A DNA stretch of 64,000 nt from Bacteroidota bacterium (lineage in GTDB: Bacteria > Bacteroidota > Bacteroidia > Sphingobacteriales > Sphingobacteriaceae), in assembly GCA_026224775.1 (NCBI GenBank), contig JAMFRP010000019.1, positions 372,001-436,000 of the forward strand, in the 5' to 3' direction. The first letter of the stretch is position 1; the number at the start of each line of letters is the position of its first letter. The position numbers and the translations under genes were made by a program. This document shows, in pieces, positions 1 through 9,551 of this stretch. The notes beneath the pieces were generated by a model. That model was given only the letters and a program-made list of their open reading frames with translations, did no database searches and was not told the DNA's origin.

Positions 1-1622
1 TTTTGTTTGATTCGAACACTAAAATCGATAACAAAAGTGCGGTTATTTATATCGGGATTTCACAACAGGGAAGAGAAAACCTATACAAAAGTACTGATGG
101 TGGCATTAAATGGTCTCCCGTACCTGGTCAGCCAACGGATTTAATGCCTACACACGCGGTTTTATCAGCAGATGGGATGCTTTATCTTACCTATGGTAAT
201 AGTCCCGGCCCGAGTGCTATGACGGATGGTGCGGTTTATCAGTTCAATACAAAATCCGGTCAATGGAAAAATATCAGCCCCATAAAGCCCGATCCTGAAA
301 ATGGAAAAGGGTTTGGTTATGCAGCCGTAACCATTGATGCGCAACGTCCGCAAACGATTATGGTGAGTACCTTCCATCGTTATGGAAAGGCAGGCGGTGA
401 TGATATTTTTAGAAGCACTGATGCGGGCAGTACCTGGAAACCAATATTTACAGGCGATGTCAAAGGTAAATATGATGATAGGGCTGCACCCTATGTGTCT
501 CATACCGGCATTCATTGGTTGTTTGACCTTGAAATTGATCCGACCAATACCAACCACGCTATATTTACCACCGGCTATGGTCTACACGAAACATATGACC
601 TAACTAATGTGGATACGGGCAAATCTACCACATGGACGGTGAAAAATACCGGTATTGAAGAAACGGTGGCGTTAGACCTGCTAAGTCCACCTGAGGGCGC
701 GCAGCTAATTTCAGCCATTGGCGACTATGGTGGTTTTGTCCATAATAACTTGAATGAATCCGCACCCGAAGGGAATTTTATAAACCCACACTTTTCCAAC
801 ACAACAGGTGCAAGCTGCGGCACGCAAAATAGTAGTATCATCGTCAGGGTAGGTGAGGGGTCGACTCAGGTAGGTGGAGGAAATATTGGTTATTCTTTAG
901 ATGGAGGACACAGTTGGCAACCCACACAAAACGCTCCCTTTACAGGAAGCAAGAGTGGCTCTATAAGCGTTTCCGCGAATGGTCAAGACTGGATATGGAC
1001 ACCGCAAAACAACATCCCTTATATCACAGGCGATAAAGGCAATACCTGGCAACCTGTGTCTAGCTTACCCGTGAATACGCGGATTATAGCAGATCAGGTA
1101 AACCCGGCCAAGTTTTATGCCATGGCCTTATTTGGTGGTGAGCTTTTTACCAGCATCGATAGCGGAAAAACATTCCAACAACAAAATTTGAATTTAGCAG
1201 GTGGCCTGCCGGAACGAACCAGTAACCGCGGTGATGTCCGTGGAGGGCAGGATCGGATTTATGCTGTTCCCAGCAAAGAGGGACAGCTTTGGATAGCGGC
1301 CTTTGATGGTTTGTACCGCAATACCGGTAAAATAAATAAGTTCCAAAAAATAGCACATGTGTATGAGATACATGCATTTGGTTTTGGTAAAGCAGGCCCT
1401 CAAAGCGAATACCCTGCTCTATATCTGGCTGGGAATATCAATGGTACGGATGGCATTTTTCGCTCGGATGATGAAGGTAAAAGCTGGGTAAGAATTAATG
1501 ATGACCAGCATCGCTGGGGGCTGATCCTTCAAATAACAGGCGACCCTAAAAAATATGGGCGTGTATACGTAGGTACACATGGCCGGGGTATTTTCTATGG
1601 CGATATAATCCAATCTAATTAA
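1..1622 (+). CDS. GH74 xyloglucanase-type beta-propeller hydrolase, 3' part (5' end outside window)
   Basis: The open frame runs in from the left edge, so this is the C-terminal ~540 residues of a larger protein; GH74 enzymes usually have 700 or more. Five Asp-box/BNR turns are visible: STDGGIKW (about residue 30 of the fragment), STDAGSTW (138), SLDGGHSW (298), SIDSGKTF (384) and SDDEGKSW (488). They have the spacing of a propeller of repeated beta-blades. The segment GDYGGFVHNNL (near base 720) and the ending GRGIFYGD are typical of GH74. The family cleaves the beta-1,4-glucan backbone of xyloglucan. The N-terminal catalytic Asp and signal peptide lie outside the window. The GH31 gene follows 24 bases after the stop, consistent with one operon for xyloglucan breakdown. 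The family call is from motif recognition; endo versus exo action cannot be decided. Confidence 0.85.
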   Translation, partial: LFDSNTKIDNKSAVIYIGISQQGRENLYKSTDGGIKWSPVPGQPTDLMPTHAVLSADGMLYLTYGNSPGPSAMTDGAVYQFNTKSGQWKNISPIKPDPENGKGFGYAAVTIDAQRPQTIMVSTFHRYGKAGGDDIFRSTDAGSTWKPIFTGDVKGKYDDRAAPYVSHTGIHWLFDLEIDPTNTNHAIFTTGYGLHETYDLTNVDTGKSTTWTVKNTGIEETVALDLLSPPEGAQLISAIGDYGGFVHNNLNESAPEGNFINPHFSNTTGASCGTQNSSIIVRVGEGSTQVGGGNIGYSLDGGHSWQPTQNAPFTGSKSGSISVSANGQDWIWTPQNNIPYITGDKGNTWQPVSSLPVNTRIIADQVNPAKFYAMALFGGELFTSIDSGKTFQQQNLNLAGGLPERTSNRGDVRGGQDRIYAVPSKEGQLWIAAFDGLYRNTGKINKFQKIAHVYEIHAFGFGKAGPQSEYPALYLAGNINGTDGIFRSDDEGKSWVRINDDQHRWGLILQITGDPKKYGRVYVGTHGRGIFYGDIIQSN

Positions 1623-1646
1623 ACTAAAAAAGTATATCAAAAAATT

Positions 1647-4058
1647 ATGTTATATAAAAATCTACATTTTAAACTAAGCAAGCTATACAAACCTTTATTG
1701 CTGCTGATCGGCATTATTATGGTACAGCCTGTCCACGCAACTATCCGCGACTTTAAAAAGCAGCCCGACGGTGTTGTTTTTAACCTGGATAAGGGCCTGA
1801 TGAAAATAAAAATATGCAGCGCAGATATTGTCGAAGTAAAATATACGGTATTCAATACCTTTCAAACCAAGGAATCACTTGTCGTAAACAACAAATGGAG
1901 CACACCGGTTAGTTTTTCTGTGGCAGATGAGGGTAACGATATTGTGATCACCACCGCACGGTTAAAAATTCTGGTTAATAAGGCGACCAATGCCATCAGT
2001 TACCTTACAAAGCAGGGCACGCTAATTACCACTGAAGATAAAGCGGACAATAAAACTATGCAAGCCACTACCATTGCAGGCATAAACACCTATAACTGCA
2101 CCACCGAATTTAATTCCCCCGCCGATGAAGCTTTATTTGGCTTAGGTTGTCACCCGGTTGATTCCTTATCCATCAATTACAAAGGCCGCAACCAGGATAT
2201 GCTGATTAAGTATATGACAGGTGCCATCCCAGTTTTGCTGTCGACTAAAGGCTACGGGTTGATGTGGGATAATTATTCCGCATCCAGTTTTTATGGGGCA
2301 GAGGACAACAACACCAAGTTTAAATATGTATCAGAAAGTGGCAAACAGGTTGATTACTATTTTTTCTACGGCCCAGCCTTTGATCATATTATCGATCTGT
2401 ATCGTACAGCCACGGGTAAAGCGCCAATGTTTCCTAAATGGGCATTTGGTTTGTTCCAATCGCAGGACAGGTATATGAGCCAGGACGAGATCATCTCCGT
2501 AAAAAACAATTACCGCGATAACCACATACCGCTTGATGTAATTGTGCAGGACTGGTATTACTGGGATCCATTGCCGATAGGTTCACACATCATGAACCCT
2601 GACAGGTATCCCAACCCTAAAAAAATGCTGGATGAACTGCATAAAGATCATATCCATGGTATGATATCAATTTGGCCGGTATTTGGTAAGGGGACACCAA
2701 ACTATGACGCACTCAAAAAAATGGGTGGGATGACCGACATTACCTGGGATAACGTAGTAACCCACACTTATGATAGTTACTACGATGCCCATAACCCCGC
2801 TGCCCGGGCATTATACTGGGAGCAAGCAAGGGACAGCCTGATAAAAAAATATGATTGGGATGCTTGGTGGGTTGACCAATGCGAACCTGATAACGGCACT
2901 TTACTTGATGCCCGTCGTCAAACTAATTTTTGGCCAGGCAGGGGGATTGATTACTTCAATACCTTTTCTCTGGAGCATTCAAAAGGTATTTACCAGGGTT
3001 GGCGTAAAGATATTCCGGGTAAACGTGCGTTCTTCTTAATCAGGCAATCATTTGCCGGTGAGCAACGGAACGCGGCTACTTTATGGTCTTCGGATATTAC
3101 CTGCTCGTTTGAATCTTTTAAAAGGCAAGTACCGCAGGGCATTAATGCCTGTGTTTCCGGTATCCCATACTGGACTTCCGACATCGGTGGTTACCATCTT
3201 AACTGGGGTTCGCCGGATTGGTCGCAACCTGAGTATCGCGAACTCTTCACCCGCTGGTTCCAGTTCGGTAGTTTTAGTCCGATATTCCGTATCCACGGTA
3301 AAGGCGAACGTGCAATATTTTCCAAAAATTGGGATGATAAAACCAGAGCCATTTTGTTGAAATACGATAAGCTGCGTTATCGCTTATTGCCTTATATCTA
3401 TTCACTTGCCGGTAAGGTAACAACAGATAATTATACCATTATGCGTTCCCTGGCCTTTGATTTTAGGAATGACAAAAATGTTTACAACATCCCCGATCAA
3501 TATATGTTTGGCCCGGCCTTTATGGTGAACCCGGTAACCGAGCAATTATATACAGGCAGCAATGCCTCAGCCGGAAAAACCACCCGCGATGTTTACCTGC
3601 CTGAGGGTACTACCTGGTATGATTTCTGGACCGGAAAAACTTATAGCGGTGGTCAAACTATTGCCGCCAACGCCGCAATTGAGGTAATGCCCTTATATGT
3701 AAAAGCCGGATCAATTATACCCATGGGCCCGGTTATGCAATACGCTACAGAAAAACCGGATAACAATATTGAGCTAAGGATATATCCTGGTGCTGATGGC
3801 GAGTTTACCTATTATACCGATGAAAATAACAACTACAACTATGAACATGGTAGCTATTCAACCTTCAAACTAAAATGGGATGATAAGAAGCAGGTACTAA
3901 CCATTGCTGATAGTAAGGGTAAGTTTCCGGGTATGTTAGCACAGCGCAAGTTTAATATTGTTTTAGTTAGTGGTTCTCACGGCTCTGACTCCGGGAGTGC
4001 TGATCATGCTGATAAAACAATTACCTATTACGGTAAACAGATGGTGGTTAAATTATAA
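1647..4058 (+). CDS. GH31 alpha-xylosidase (secreted)
   Basis: 803 residues with an N-terminal signal peptide ending near VHA (about residue 31), a beta-sandwich N-domain, a TIM barrel and C-terminal beta domains. The GH31 nucleophile motif WWVDQCEP places the catalytic Asp at residue 410, and WSSD places the acid/base Asp at 483. GLFQSQDRYMSQDE and VIVQDWYYW are typical of xyloglucan alpha-xylosidases of the CjXyl31A/BoGH31A type. The length leaves no room for the PA14 insert found in those two enzymes. The expected role is removal of non-reducing-end xylose from xylogluco-oligosaccharides released by the upstream GH74. The stop TAA overlaps by one base the ATG of the small fucosidase remnant that follows. 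Alpha-glucosidase activity is the main alternative. Confidence 0.9.
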   Translation: MLYKNLHFKLSKLYKPLLLLIGIIMVQPVHATIRDFKKQPDGVVFNLDKGLMKIKICSADIVEVKYTVFNTFQTKESLVVNNKWSTPVSFSVADEGNDIVITTARLKILVNKATNAISYLTKQGTLITTEDKADNKTMQATTIAGINTYNCTTEFNSPADEALFGLGCHPVDSLSINYKGRNQDMLIKYMTGAIPVLLSTKGYGLMWDNYSASSFYGAEDNNTKFKYVSESGKQVDYYFFYGPAFDHIIDLYRTATGKAPMFPKWAFGLFQSQDRYMSQDEIISVKNNYRDNHIPLDVIVQDWYYWDPLPIGSHIMNPDRYPNPKKMLDELHKDHIHGMISIWPVFGKGTPNYDALKKMGGMTDITWDNVVTHTYDSYYDAHNPAARALYWEQARDSLIKKYDWDAWWVDQCEPDNGTLLDARRQTNFWPGRGIDYFNTFSLEHSKGIYQGWRKDIPGKRAFFLIRQSFAGEQRNAATLWSSDITCSFESFKRQVPQGINACVSGIPYWTSDIGGYHLNWGSPDWSQPEYRELFTRWFQFGSFSPIFRIHGKGERAIFSKNWDDKTRAILLKYDKLRYRLLPYIYSLAGKVTTDNYTIMRSLAFDFRNDKNVYNIPDQYMFGPAFMVNPVTEQLYTGSNASAGKTTRDVYLPEGTTWYDFWTGKTYSGGQTIAANAAIEVMPLYVKAGSIIPMGPVMQYATEKPDNNIELRIYPGADGEFTYYTDENNNYNYEHGSYSTFKLKWDDKKQVLTIADSKGKFPGMLAQRKFNIVLVSGSHGSDSGSADHADKTITYYGKQMVVKL

Positions 4059-4231
4059 TGAAATCATTAAAACTAAACAGCGCGCGTTATCCGGGCGGCA
4101 TCTCATCAGTAAAATTACTGGGCACAGATCGGCAATTATATTTTGAGCGAAATGCCGATGCTTTAACCATAAAGCTACCGGATAACCTGCCTGAGCAGGT
4201 GGCTTATAGTTTTAAGATATTTTCGACTTAA
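4058..4231 (+). pseudogene. Remnant of a GH29 alpha-L-fucosidase (C-terminal tail only, 57 codons)
   Basis: A short in-frame ORF starts at an ATG overlapping the GH31 stop (TAATG). It encodes ISSVKLLGTDRQLYF, then DALTIKLP and VAYSFKI, which resemble the C-terminal beta-sandwich of GH29 alpha-L-fucosidases (pattern: VxLLGxxxxLxF, a DALTIKLP-type strand, then A-Y-x-x-K-I). The catalytic barrel of about 400 residues is absent. The first residues, MKSLKLNS, may derive from the original start, so an in-frame internal deletion is one explanation. Loss of the barrel means no fucosidase activity is expected. Fucose is a common xyloglucan side-chain sugar, so a fucosidase here would have fitted the locus. 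It could still be translated by coupling to GH31. Confidence 0.6.
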
Positions 4232-4665
4232 ATAATATTAAAATAACATAGTTTAGATATTAACTATGATTTAAATTGTTGTAAATCAGTTTATTATGTA
4301 AATATAAACATTAGTTACATCAATAGTTACAAATGTTACATTCTTATAAAACCATCATTAATATCTTCATTCCACTGATATGACGCATTATTTGGCAGCC
4401 ATATTAAATAGTATAACCAATTATAATTTAGTCCTTAACCCGGCTGATTTTTTAAGATTTAATAGTTAGTAGGCAAGTTTTATGTATTCGGCAATCGATC
4501 GCATTAAAATAAATGCTAACATTTTAACCTGTTTAACGGGTTAAAAAATGCTGATTCTTTACTGTAATAACCTATAAATTATGAGATAAAAACTACCCAA
4601 AAACCAATTAATACCTAAAAATTATGAACCAATTATTTACTAACTTTTAAAATTTCTGTATACAA
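4232..4665 (+). other. 434-bp intergenic leader upstream of the xyloglucan-locus susC
   Basis: This AT-rich stretch has no convincing ORF. It holds two 8-bp direct repeats, TAGTTACA at 4312-4319 and 4324-4331, and a third GTTACA at 4335-4340. It also has a small inverted repeat, TTAACC at 4524-4529 with GGTTAA at 4539-4544. Near matches to the Bacteroidota -7 element occur but none is clean. The length, much larger than other gaps in the locus, suggests a separate promoter and regulatory region for susC-susD. Confidence 0.4.
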
Positions 4666-7600
4666 ATGGAAAAAATTTTACGAAAAAAAATGAGATACAG
4701 CATTGTACTATTTGTAGCATGCATGTTACTGGGGTTTTCAGGCTATGCGCAAACACTCAGGGTTAATGGTAAAATAACTAATGCTGACGATTTACAAGCC
4801 ATATCCGGTGTAACCATTACAATTAAAGGTGCATCAAAAGGAACCGTATCAGGTGTTGATGGTAGTTTCTCAATAATGGCACAGCCTAGTGATGTGTTGA
4901 TTATTAGCTCTTTGGGGTATATTACTCAACAAATCCCAGTTGGGAAAAATAATACAATTAATGTTAAACTATCAGCAACCAATAGTGCGCTTGATGAAGT
5001 GGTTGTAATTGGCTATGGTACCTCAAAACGTAAGGATTTAACTGGGTCTATAGCATCAGTATCCGCCAGTGATATTGCCAGTACAGTATCTACTACTTTT
5101 GATCAAGCTTTGCAGGGTAAGGTGGCGGGTGTTACAGTAACACAAAATTCAGGACAACCTGGTGGGGGTGTTACTATACAGGTACGTGGTTTAGGCTCGT
5201 TAAACGGCGCTACCGATCCATTGTACGTTATTGACGGAGTAATTATTCCACCAGGCCAGCCATCATCAACAGGTGGTGTATATATGGGTAACGCTGGTAC
5301 CGACGATAATCCACTATCAACCATTGACCCGAATGATATTGCTTCAATAGATGTATTGAAAGATGCTTCGGCTATTGCCATTTATGGTTCACAGGGTAGT
5401 AATGGTGTTGTTATTGTTACTACAAAACGGGGTAAAAAGGGTCAACCTAAAATAGCCTTTGACACCTATTATGGCATTCAGCAAATACCAAAAGATTTGC
5501 CGATGATGGATTTACAGCAATATGCGACTTATATAAACGCAAAGGATGCGGTTACCGGTGCCACCCCCGATTTAGATTTTGCTAACCCGAAATATTTAGG
5601 TACCGGTACTAACTGGCAAAAAGCCATATTTAGAAATGCCGGTATGACTAATAATAATTTATCAATTAGCGGCGGTGACGATAGAACGACCTATTTTATA
5701 GCCGGGGGTTATTTAAACCAGGATGGTACTGTTGCGAGTTCAAATTTTAAACGCACAACACTTAAAGTTAACCTGGATAATAAAACTACCAATTGGCTAA
5801 CTATTGGAACAAATTTGTCGTTCTCTGGTATAAAAGAAAATGTAAACGCAAGCGTATATAGCCTTATAAACGCAACACTTGGGCTTACACCAGATATCCC
5901 TGTCACAAATTCTGACGGAAGTATAGGTGCTCTCCCACAAACAGGTACACCTAATAGCTACAATCCTAATCCGGTTGCCGCTGCTGCACTTAATACTAAC
6001 CAGGTACAACGTTCTCAGGCATATGGTAATGTTTATGCAGATATCCTTTTTACGAAAGACCTGAAACTACATAATGAAGTAACTGGTAATTTTGATTATG
6101 GTAACGTAAATCAGTTTTATCCTACTTTTGTAGTTGACGGAGTATTGCAACCAATTAATAGTGCTGCGGTTGCTGCAACCAATAATAAAAGTTTTACTGT
6201 TCGTAACTATTTAAGCTACGATCATTATGCATCTAACTTTAATGTTAATGCAATTGCCGGTCATGAGGCAAGTAATGGTACTTATACTTATTTAAATGGC
6301 GGCCGTACCGGATTTTTTGCTAATACCCCACAGGATTTGGATTTAGGTACCGCTACAACTGCAACAAACGGAGGAGGGCAGAGTACTTATGCAACTGAGT
6401 CGTATATGGCCCGTGCAAATGTGGGCTACCAGTATAAATATAACCTTACGGCAACTTACCGTTATGATTATAATTCAAACTTTAACCCAGGCGGAACGGT
6501 GGGACAGCCAGATAATCGATGGATTGGCACATATGCCTTTGCGGCATCATGGAATGTAGAAAAAGAAGATTTTTTGAAAAATGTTAAAGCTATTGACCAG
6601 TTAAAATTTAGGTTGAGTTATGGCCTTACCAACAACGCCAATTTACCACCATATACTTATGGTTCGTCTATAGGTTTAAATACTGTAGGGCTTGGCCAAG
6701 GTGCTTATGCTTCAAACATAGCTAACAGTCAAGTAAAATGGGAATCCTCTAATAGTTTTGATGCTGGCATTGACTTGAGTTTATTTAAAAGCCGTATTCA
6801 ATTTACCGCAGATGTTTATGATCGTAAAACAAATAATTTGTTGTTGCAGGATCCTTTAAATGCTTATGCTGGTACAAGTGGCAGTGGTGCTGGTACAGCC
6901 GGAGAGTATTTGGCAGCTCCGTGGGTTAATGCGGGCTCTGTCGATAATAGAGGTTTTGAATTATCATTAACAACACATAATATCCAGGGCAAGGATTTTA
7001 CATGGAATACCGGCCTTGTATTTTCATTAAATCGTAATAAAGTATTATCACTTGTTAATAATAATAACGCTTTATACGGTAGAATTAATAACGATGGTGT
7101 TGTAGTTAGCCGCACCGCTGTTGGGAGTTCTATAGGTGATTTTTACGGCTATGTTGCTGATGGGGTTTTTAAAAATGGCGCTGAATTATTATCATCACCT
7201 TCACAAGGAGCCATTAGCTATGCTAACGGGGTATGGGTTGGCGATACTAAATATAAGGACCTAAACCACGATGGTGTAATTGATGCAAATGACGAAACCG
7301 ATCTTGGTTCGCCATTACCTAAGTTTACCTATGGTATTAATAATACGTTTACCTATAAGGCGTTTGATCTGGCTGTTTTCTTTACTGGTAGTTATGGCAA
7401 TAAAATATTAAACTACAACGAGGTTTTACATGAGGACCCTAACAGCCAGATAACCGGCGAATTTGAAAACCTCACTAATTATGCACATGTTGCTCTAATT
7501 AACAATACCGGATCGCTTAGTAATATAAACGATGTTTACGTTACTAATCCAAATACAACAATACCAGGTTTCCGTATGTCCGGAGATCCTAATGATAATA

Positions 7601-7896
7601 CGCGTATTTCCTCACGCTTTATACAGAGTGGCTCATATTTACGCTTAAACAACTTGTCTTTAGGCTATAATGTTCCTAAAAACATAGTTGCCAAATTGCA
7701 CATCCACTCATTAAAAGTATATACCAACATAGCAAACGTATTTACAATAACAAAATACGATGGATATGATCCAGAAATAGGCTCCAATGTTCCAAATGAA
7801 TCAGGTTATGGCAGCAATGCATTAACACAAGGGGTTGATTGGGGTAGATACCCAACACCACGTATTTATACATTCGGACTTAATTTGGGACTATAA
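4666..7896 (+). CDS. SusC/RagA-family TonB-linked outer membrane transporter (xyloglucan locus)
   Basis: 1076 residues. The signal peptide ends near GYAQ (about residue 29; an alternative start at 4690 keeps it intact). A CarboxypepD_reg-like domain follows at about 30-105, then the TonB-box-like ALDEVVVIGYGTSKRKDLTG and a plug domain to about 235. The rest is a 22-strand-type barrel ending in TFGLNLGL. No STN domain is present, so direct anti-sigma signalling is not expected. SusC proteins import oligosaccharides across the outer membrane together with the lipoprotein SusD, which is encoded 22 bases downstream. Flanking GH74, GH31 and GH3 genes point to xylogluco-oligosaccharides as the cargo; that is inference from context. 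Confidence 0.95.
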   Translation: MEKILRKKMRYSIVLFVACMLLGFSGYAQTLRVNGKITNADDLQAISGVTITIKGASKGTVSGVDGSFSIMAQPSDVLIISSLGYITQQIPVGKNNTINVKLSATNSALDEVVVIGYGTSKRKDLTGSIASVSASDIASTVSTTFDQALQGKVAGVTVTQNSGQPGGGVTIQVRGLGSLNGATDPLYVIDGVIIPPGQPSSTGGVYMGNAGTDDNPLSTIDPNDIASIDVLKDASAIAIYGSQGSNGVVIVTTKRGKKGQPKIAFDTYYGIQQIPKDLPMMDLQQYATYINAKDAVTGATPDLDFANPKYLGTGTNWQKAIFRNAGMTNNNLSISGGDDRTTYFIAGGYLNQDGTVASSNFKRTTLKVNLDNKTTNWLTIGTNLSFSGIKENVNASVYSLINATLGLTPDIPVTNSDGSIGALPQTGTPNSYNPNPVAAAALNTNQVQRSQAYGNVYADILFTKDLKLHNEVTGNFDYGNVNQFYPTFVVDGVLQPINSAAVAATNNKSFTVRNYLSYDHYASNFNVNAIAGHEASNGTYTYLNGGRTGFFANTPQDLDLGTATTATNGGGQSTYATESYMARANVGYQYKYNLTATYRYDYNSNFNPGGTVGQPDNRWIGTYAFAASWNVEKEDFLKNVKAIDQLKFRLSYGLTNNANLPPYTYGSSIGLNTVGLGQGAYASNIANSQVKWESSNSFDAGIDLSLFKSRIQFTADVYDRKTNNLLLQDPLNAYAGTSGSGAGTAGEYLAAPWVNAGSVDNRGFELSLTTHNIQGKDFTWNTGLVFSLNRNKVLSLVNNNNALYGRINNDGVVVSRTAVGSSIGDFYGYVADGVFKNGAELLSSPSQGAISYANGVWVGDTKYKDLNHDGVIDANDETDLGSPLPKFTYGINNTFTYKAFDLAVFFTGSYGNKILNYNEVLHEDPNSQITGEFENLTNYAHVALINNTGSLSNINDVYVTNPNTTIPGFRMSGDPNDNTRISSRFIQSGSYLRLNNLSLGYNVPKNIVAKLHIHSLKVYTNIANVFTITKYDGYDPEIGSNVPNESGYGSNALTQGVDWGRYPTPRIYTFGLNLGL

Positions 7897-7918
7897 TTAT
7901 TATTAAAAAGCATAGAAC

Positions 7919-9505
7919 ATGAAAAATATTAAAGGAACATTCATCTTGTTTTTATTTGGAGCACTTGGATTAAGTGCATGTACCAAACAATTTGAGAGCA
8001 AAGGTATTCCAACCAATAAACTGGTTGCAAGTACTTTTTATCAAACCGCGGCAGAACTTAGAGCTGCCACAGCAAATTTATATACCACTCCCTGGTGGTC
8101 ATTTAATGAGAATTCTCAGGGCGATTTTATTGTATTTGTAGGCGAGCTGCTCTCGGGTAATGCGGTTGCAGGCAATGCATATGGGCCACAATTCACGAAT
8201 TTTAGCATAAATACTGGTTTTGTAGGGCTTGATTTTGGCTGGCAATCACTATATGATGTAATTGCACAGTCAAATACCACCATGCTTAATATTCAAAGCT
8301 ATAGCCCTGCATCATTAGGGGCGGCTAAAACACAGGCAATTGGCGAAGCAAGATTTATGCGTGCCGCCGCCTATTTTTATCTTACACAATTATGGGGAGC
8401 AGTACCAATTGTTGATAATAGTACCAGTGTGGTAACTACACCTTTATTACATAGTAATATCCAAAGTGATGTTTACAAGTTCATCATCAATGATCTGCAT
8501 TATGCAGCCCAAAATTTACCATCGACTGATCCCCAGGCTGGTCGGGTTAATAAGTGGTCTGCCGAAGGCTTACTGGCTAAAGTATTTTTAACAAGATCAG
8601 GCATTACAGGCACGCGTGTACAGGCTGATTTAGATAGTGCCAAATATTGGGCAGGTGATGTGGCTAATAACAGTGGGTTAACCCTGTTCCCTAGCTATTA
8701 CAATGCTTTTTTAACTCAAAACAACAATAATTCCGAAATGCTTTTCGGTTTGCAATTTACTGTAGCACCAACTGCTGGTTGGGGTACCAATGATGTTAGA
8801 GAAACATGTATTGAAGGTGATGATAATATTGATGCTGTAGGTGGCGGCGGCTGGGATGGCATGGCTATAAGTAAAAGTTTGTATGATGCTTTCGCTGCTT
8901 CTCCTGGTGATTTACGGCGCAAAGCAACTTTTATGCTCAACGGTGATACTTACCCTGAATTAATAACAGCAGCAAATCCAAATGGCTATAGCATGACCAA
9001 TGCATCCAGCGCTTATGTTAAAAAATATGTTGACGGCGGCCCATTGGCAAATAATAATATGAATATAACACTAATGCATGACGCAAGCCCTAATTATCTG
9101 TTGCGTTTATCAGATGTGTATTTGGTATATGCCGAAGCCATTTTAGGGACGAATGCAAGTACCTCTGATCCTGATGCTTTAAAATACTTTAATTTAATAC
9201 GTACCAGGGCTGGTGTACCAACCAAAACCTCATTAACATGGCAGGATATATTTAATGAGCGAAGGCTTGAGTTGGCATTGGAATACCAATTTTGGTTCGA
9301 CCTGAAAAGATGGTCTGATTACGATAAGACAGACGCAGCAGCTTTCATAGCAAAGCAGCATCGCAATACATTTACTTATAATTCTGGTACTGTAACAGAA
9401 TCGGATAGTACTGTTAATGTGGTTGCGAAATGGACTTTACCTTACCCAGCAGCCGAGGTTTCTTCAGATCCATTGCTAACCAAAACCCCTGTACCTTATT
9501 ATTAA
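7919..9505 (+). CDS. SusD/RagB-family surface glycan-binding lipoprotein (xyloglucan locus)
   Basis: 528 residues with a lipoprotein signal peptide and lipobox LSAC (Cys at about residue 21). The TPR-rich SusD fold shows in EARFMRAAAYFYLTQLWGAVP, in LRLSDVYLVYAEA and in the C-terminal NERRLELALEYQFWFDLKRW. SusD proteins cap the SusC barrel on the cell surface and bind the oligosaccharide cargo. It lies 22 bases after susC and 46 bases before an IPT/TIG lipoprotein gene, which is the usual SusC-SusD-SGBP order. The glycan specificity is inferred from the neighbouring hydrolases. Confidence 0.95.
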   Translation: MKNIKGTFILFLFGALGLSACTKQFESKGIPTNKLVASTFYQTAAELRAATANLYTTPWWSFNENSQGDFIVFVGELLSGNAVAGNAYGPQFTNFSINTGFVGLDFGWQSLYDVIAQSNTTMLNIQSYSPASLGAAKTQAIGEARFMRAAAYFYLTQLWGAVPIVDNSTSVVTTPLLHSNIQSDVYKFIINDLHYAAQNLPSTDPQAGRVNKWSAEGLLAKVFLTRSGITGTRVQADLDSAKYWAGDVANNSGLTLFPSYYNAFLTQNNNNSEMLFGLQFTVAPTAGWGTNDVRETCIEGDDNIDAVGGGGWDGMAISKSLYDAFAASPGDLRRKATFMLNGDTYPELITAANPNGYSMTNASSAYVKKYVDGGPLANNNMNITLMHDASPNYLLRLSDVYLVYAEAILGTNASTSDPDALKYFNLIRTRAGVPTKTSLTWQDIFNERRLELALEYQFWFDLKRWSDYDKTDAAAFIAKQHRNTFTYNSGTVTESDSTVNVVAKWTLPYPAAEVSSDPLLTKTPVPYY

Positions 9506-9551
9506 CAGGCAATAAACTGAAAATAATTATTAACAATTTAAAGTTTTAAAA

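Noticed and set aside
1..1622. GH74 gene as a truncated pseudogene
   Set aside because: The missing N-terminus is explained by the window edge; the frame is open to the first base with no internal stop.
4524..4544. Hairpin TTAACC/GGTTAA as a terminator
   Set aside because: Only six AT-rich pairs, a 9-nt loop and no T run; kept only as a note in the intergenic entry.
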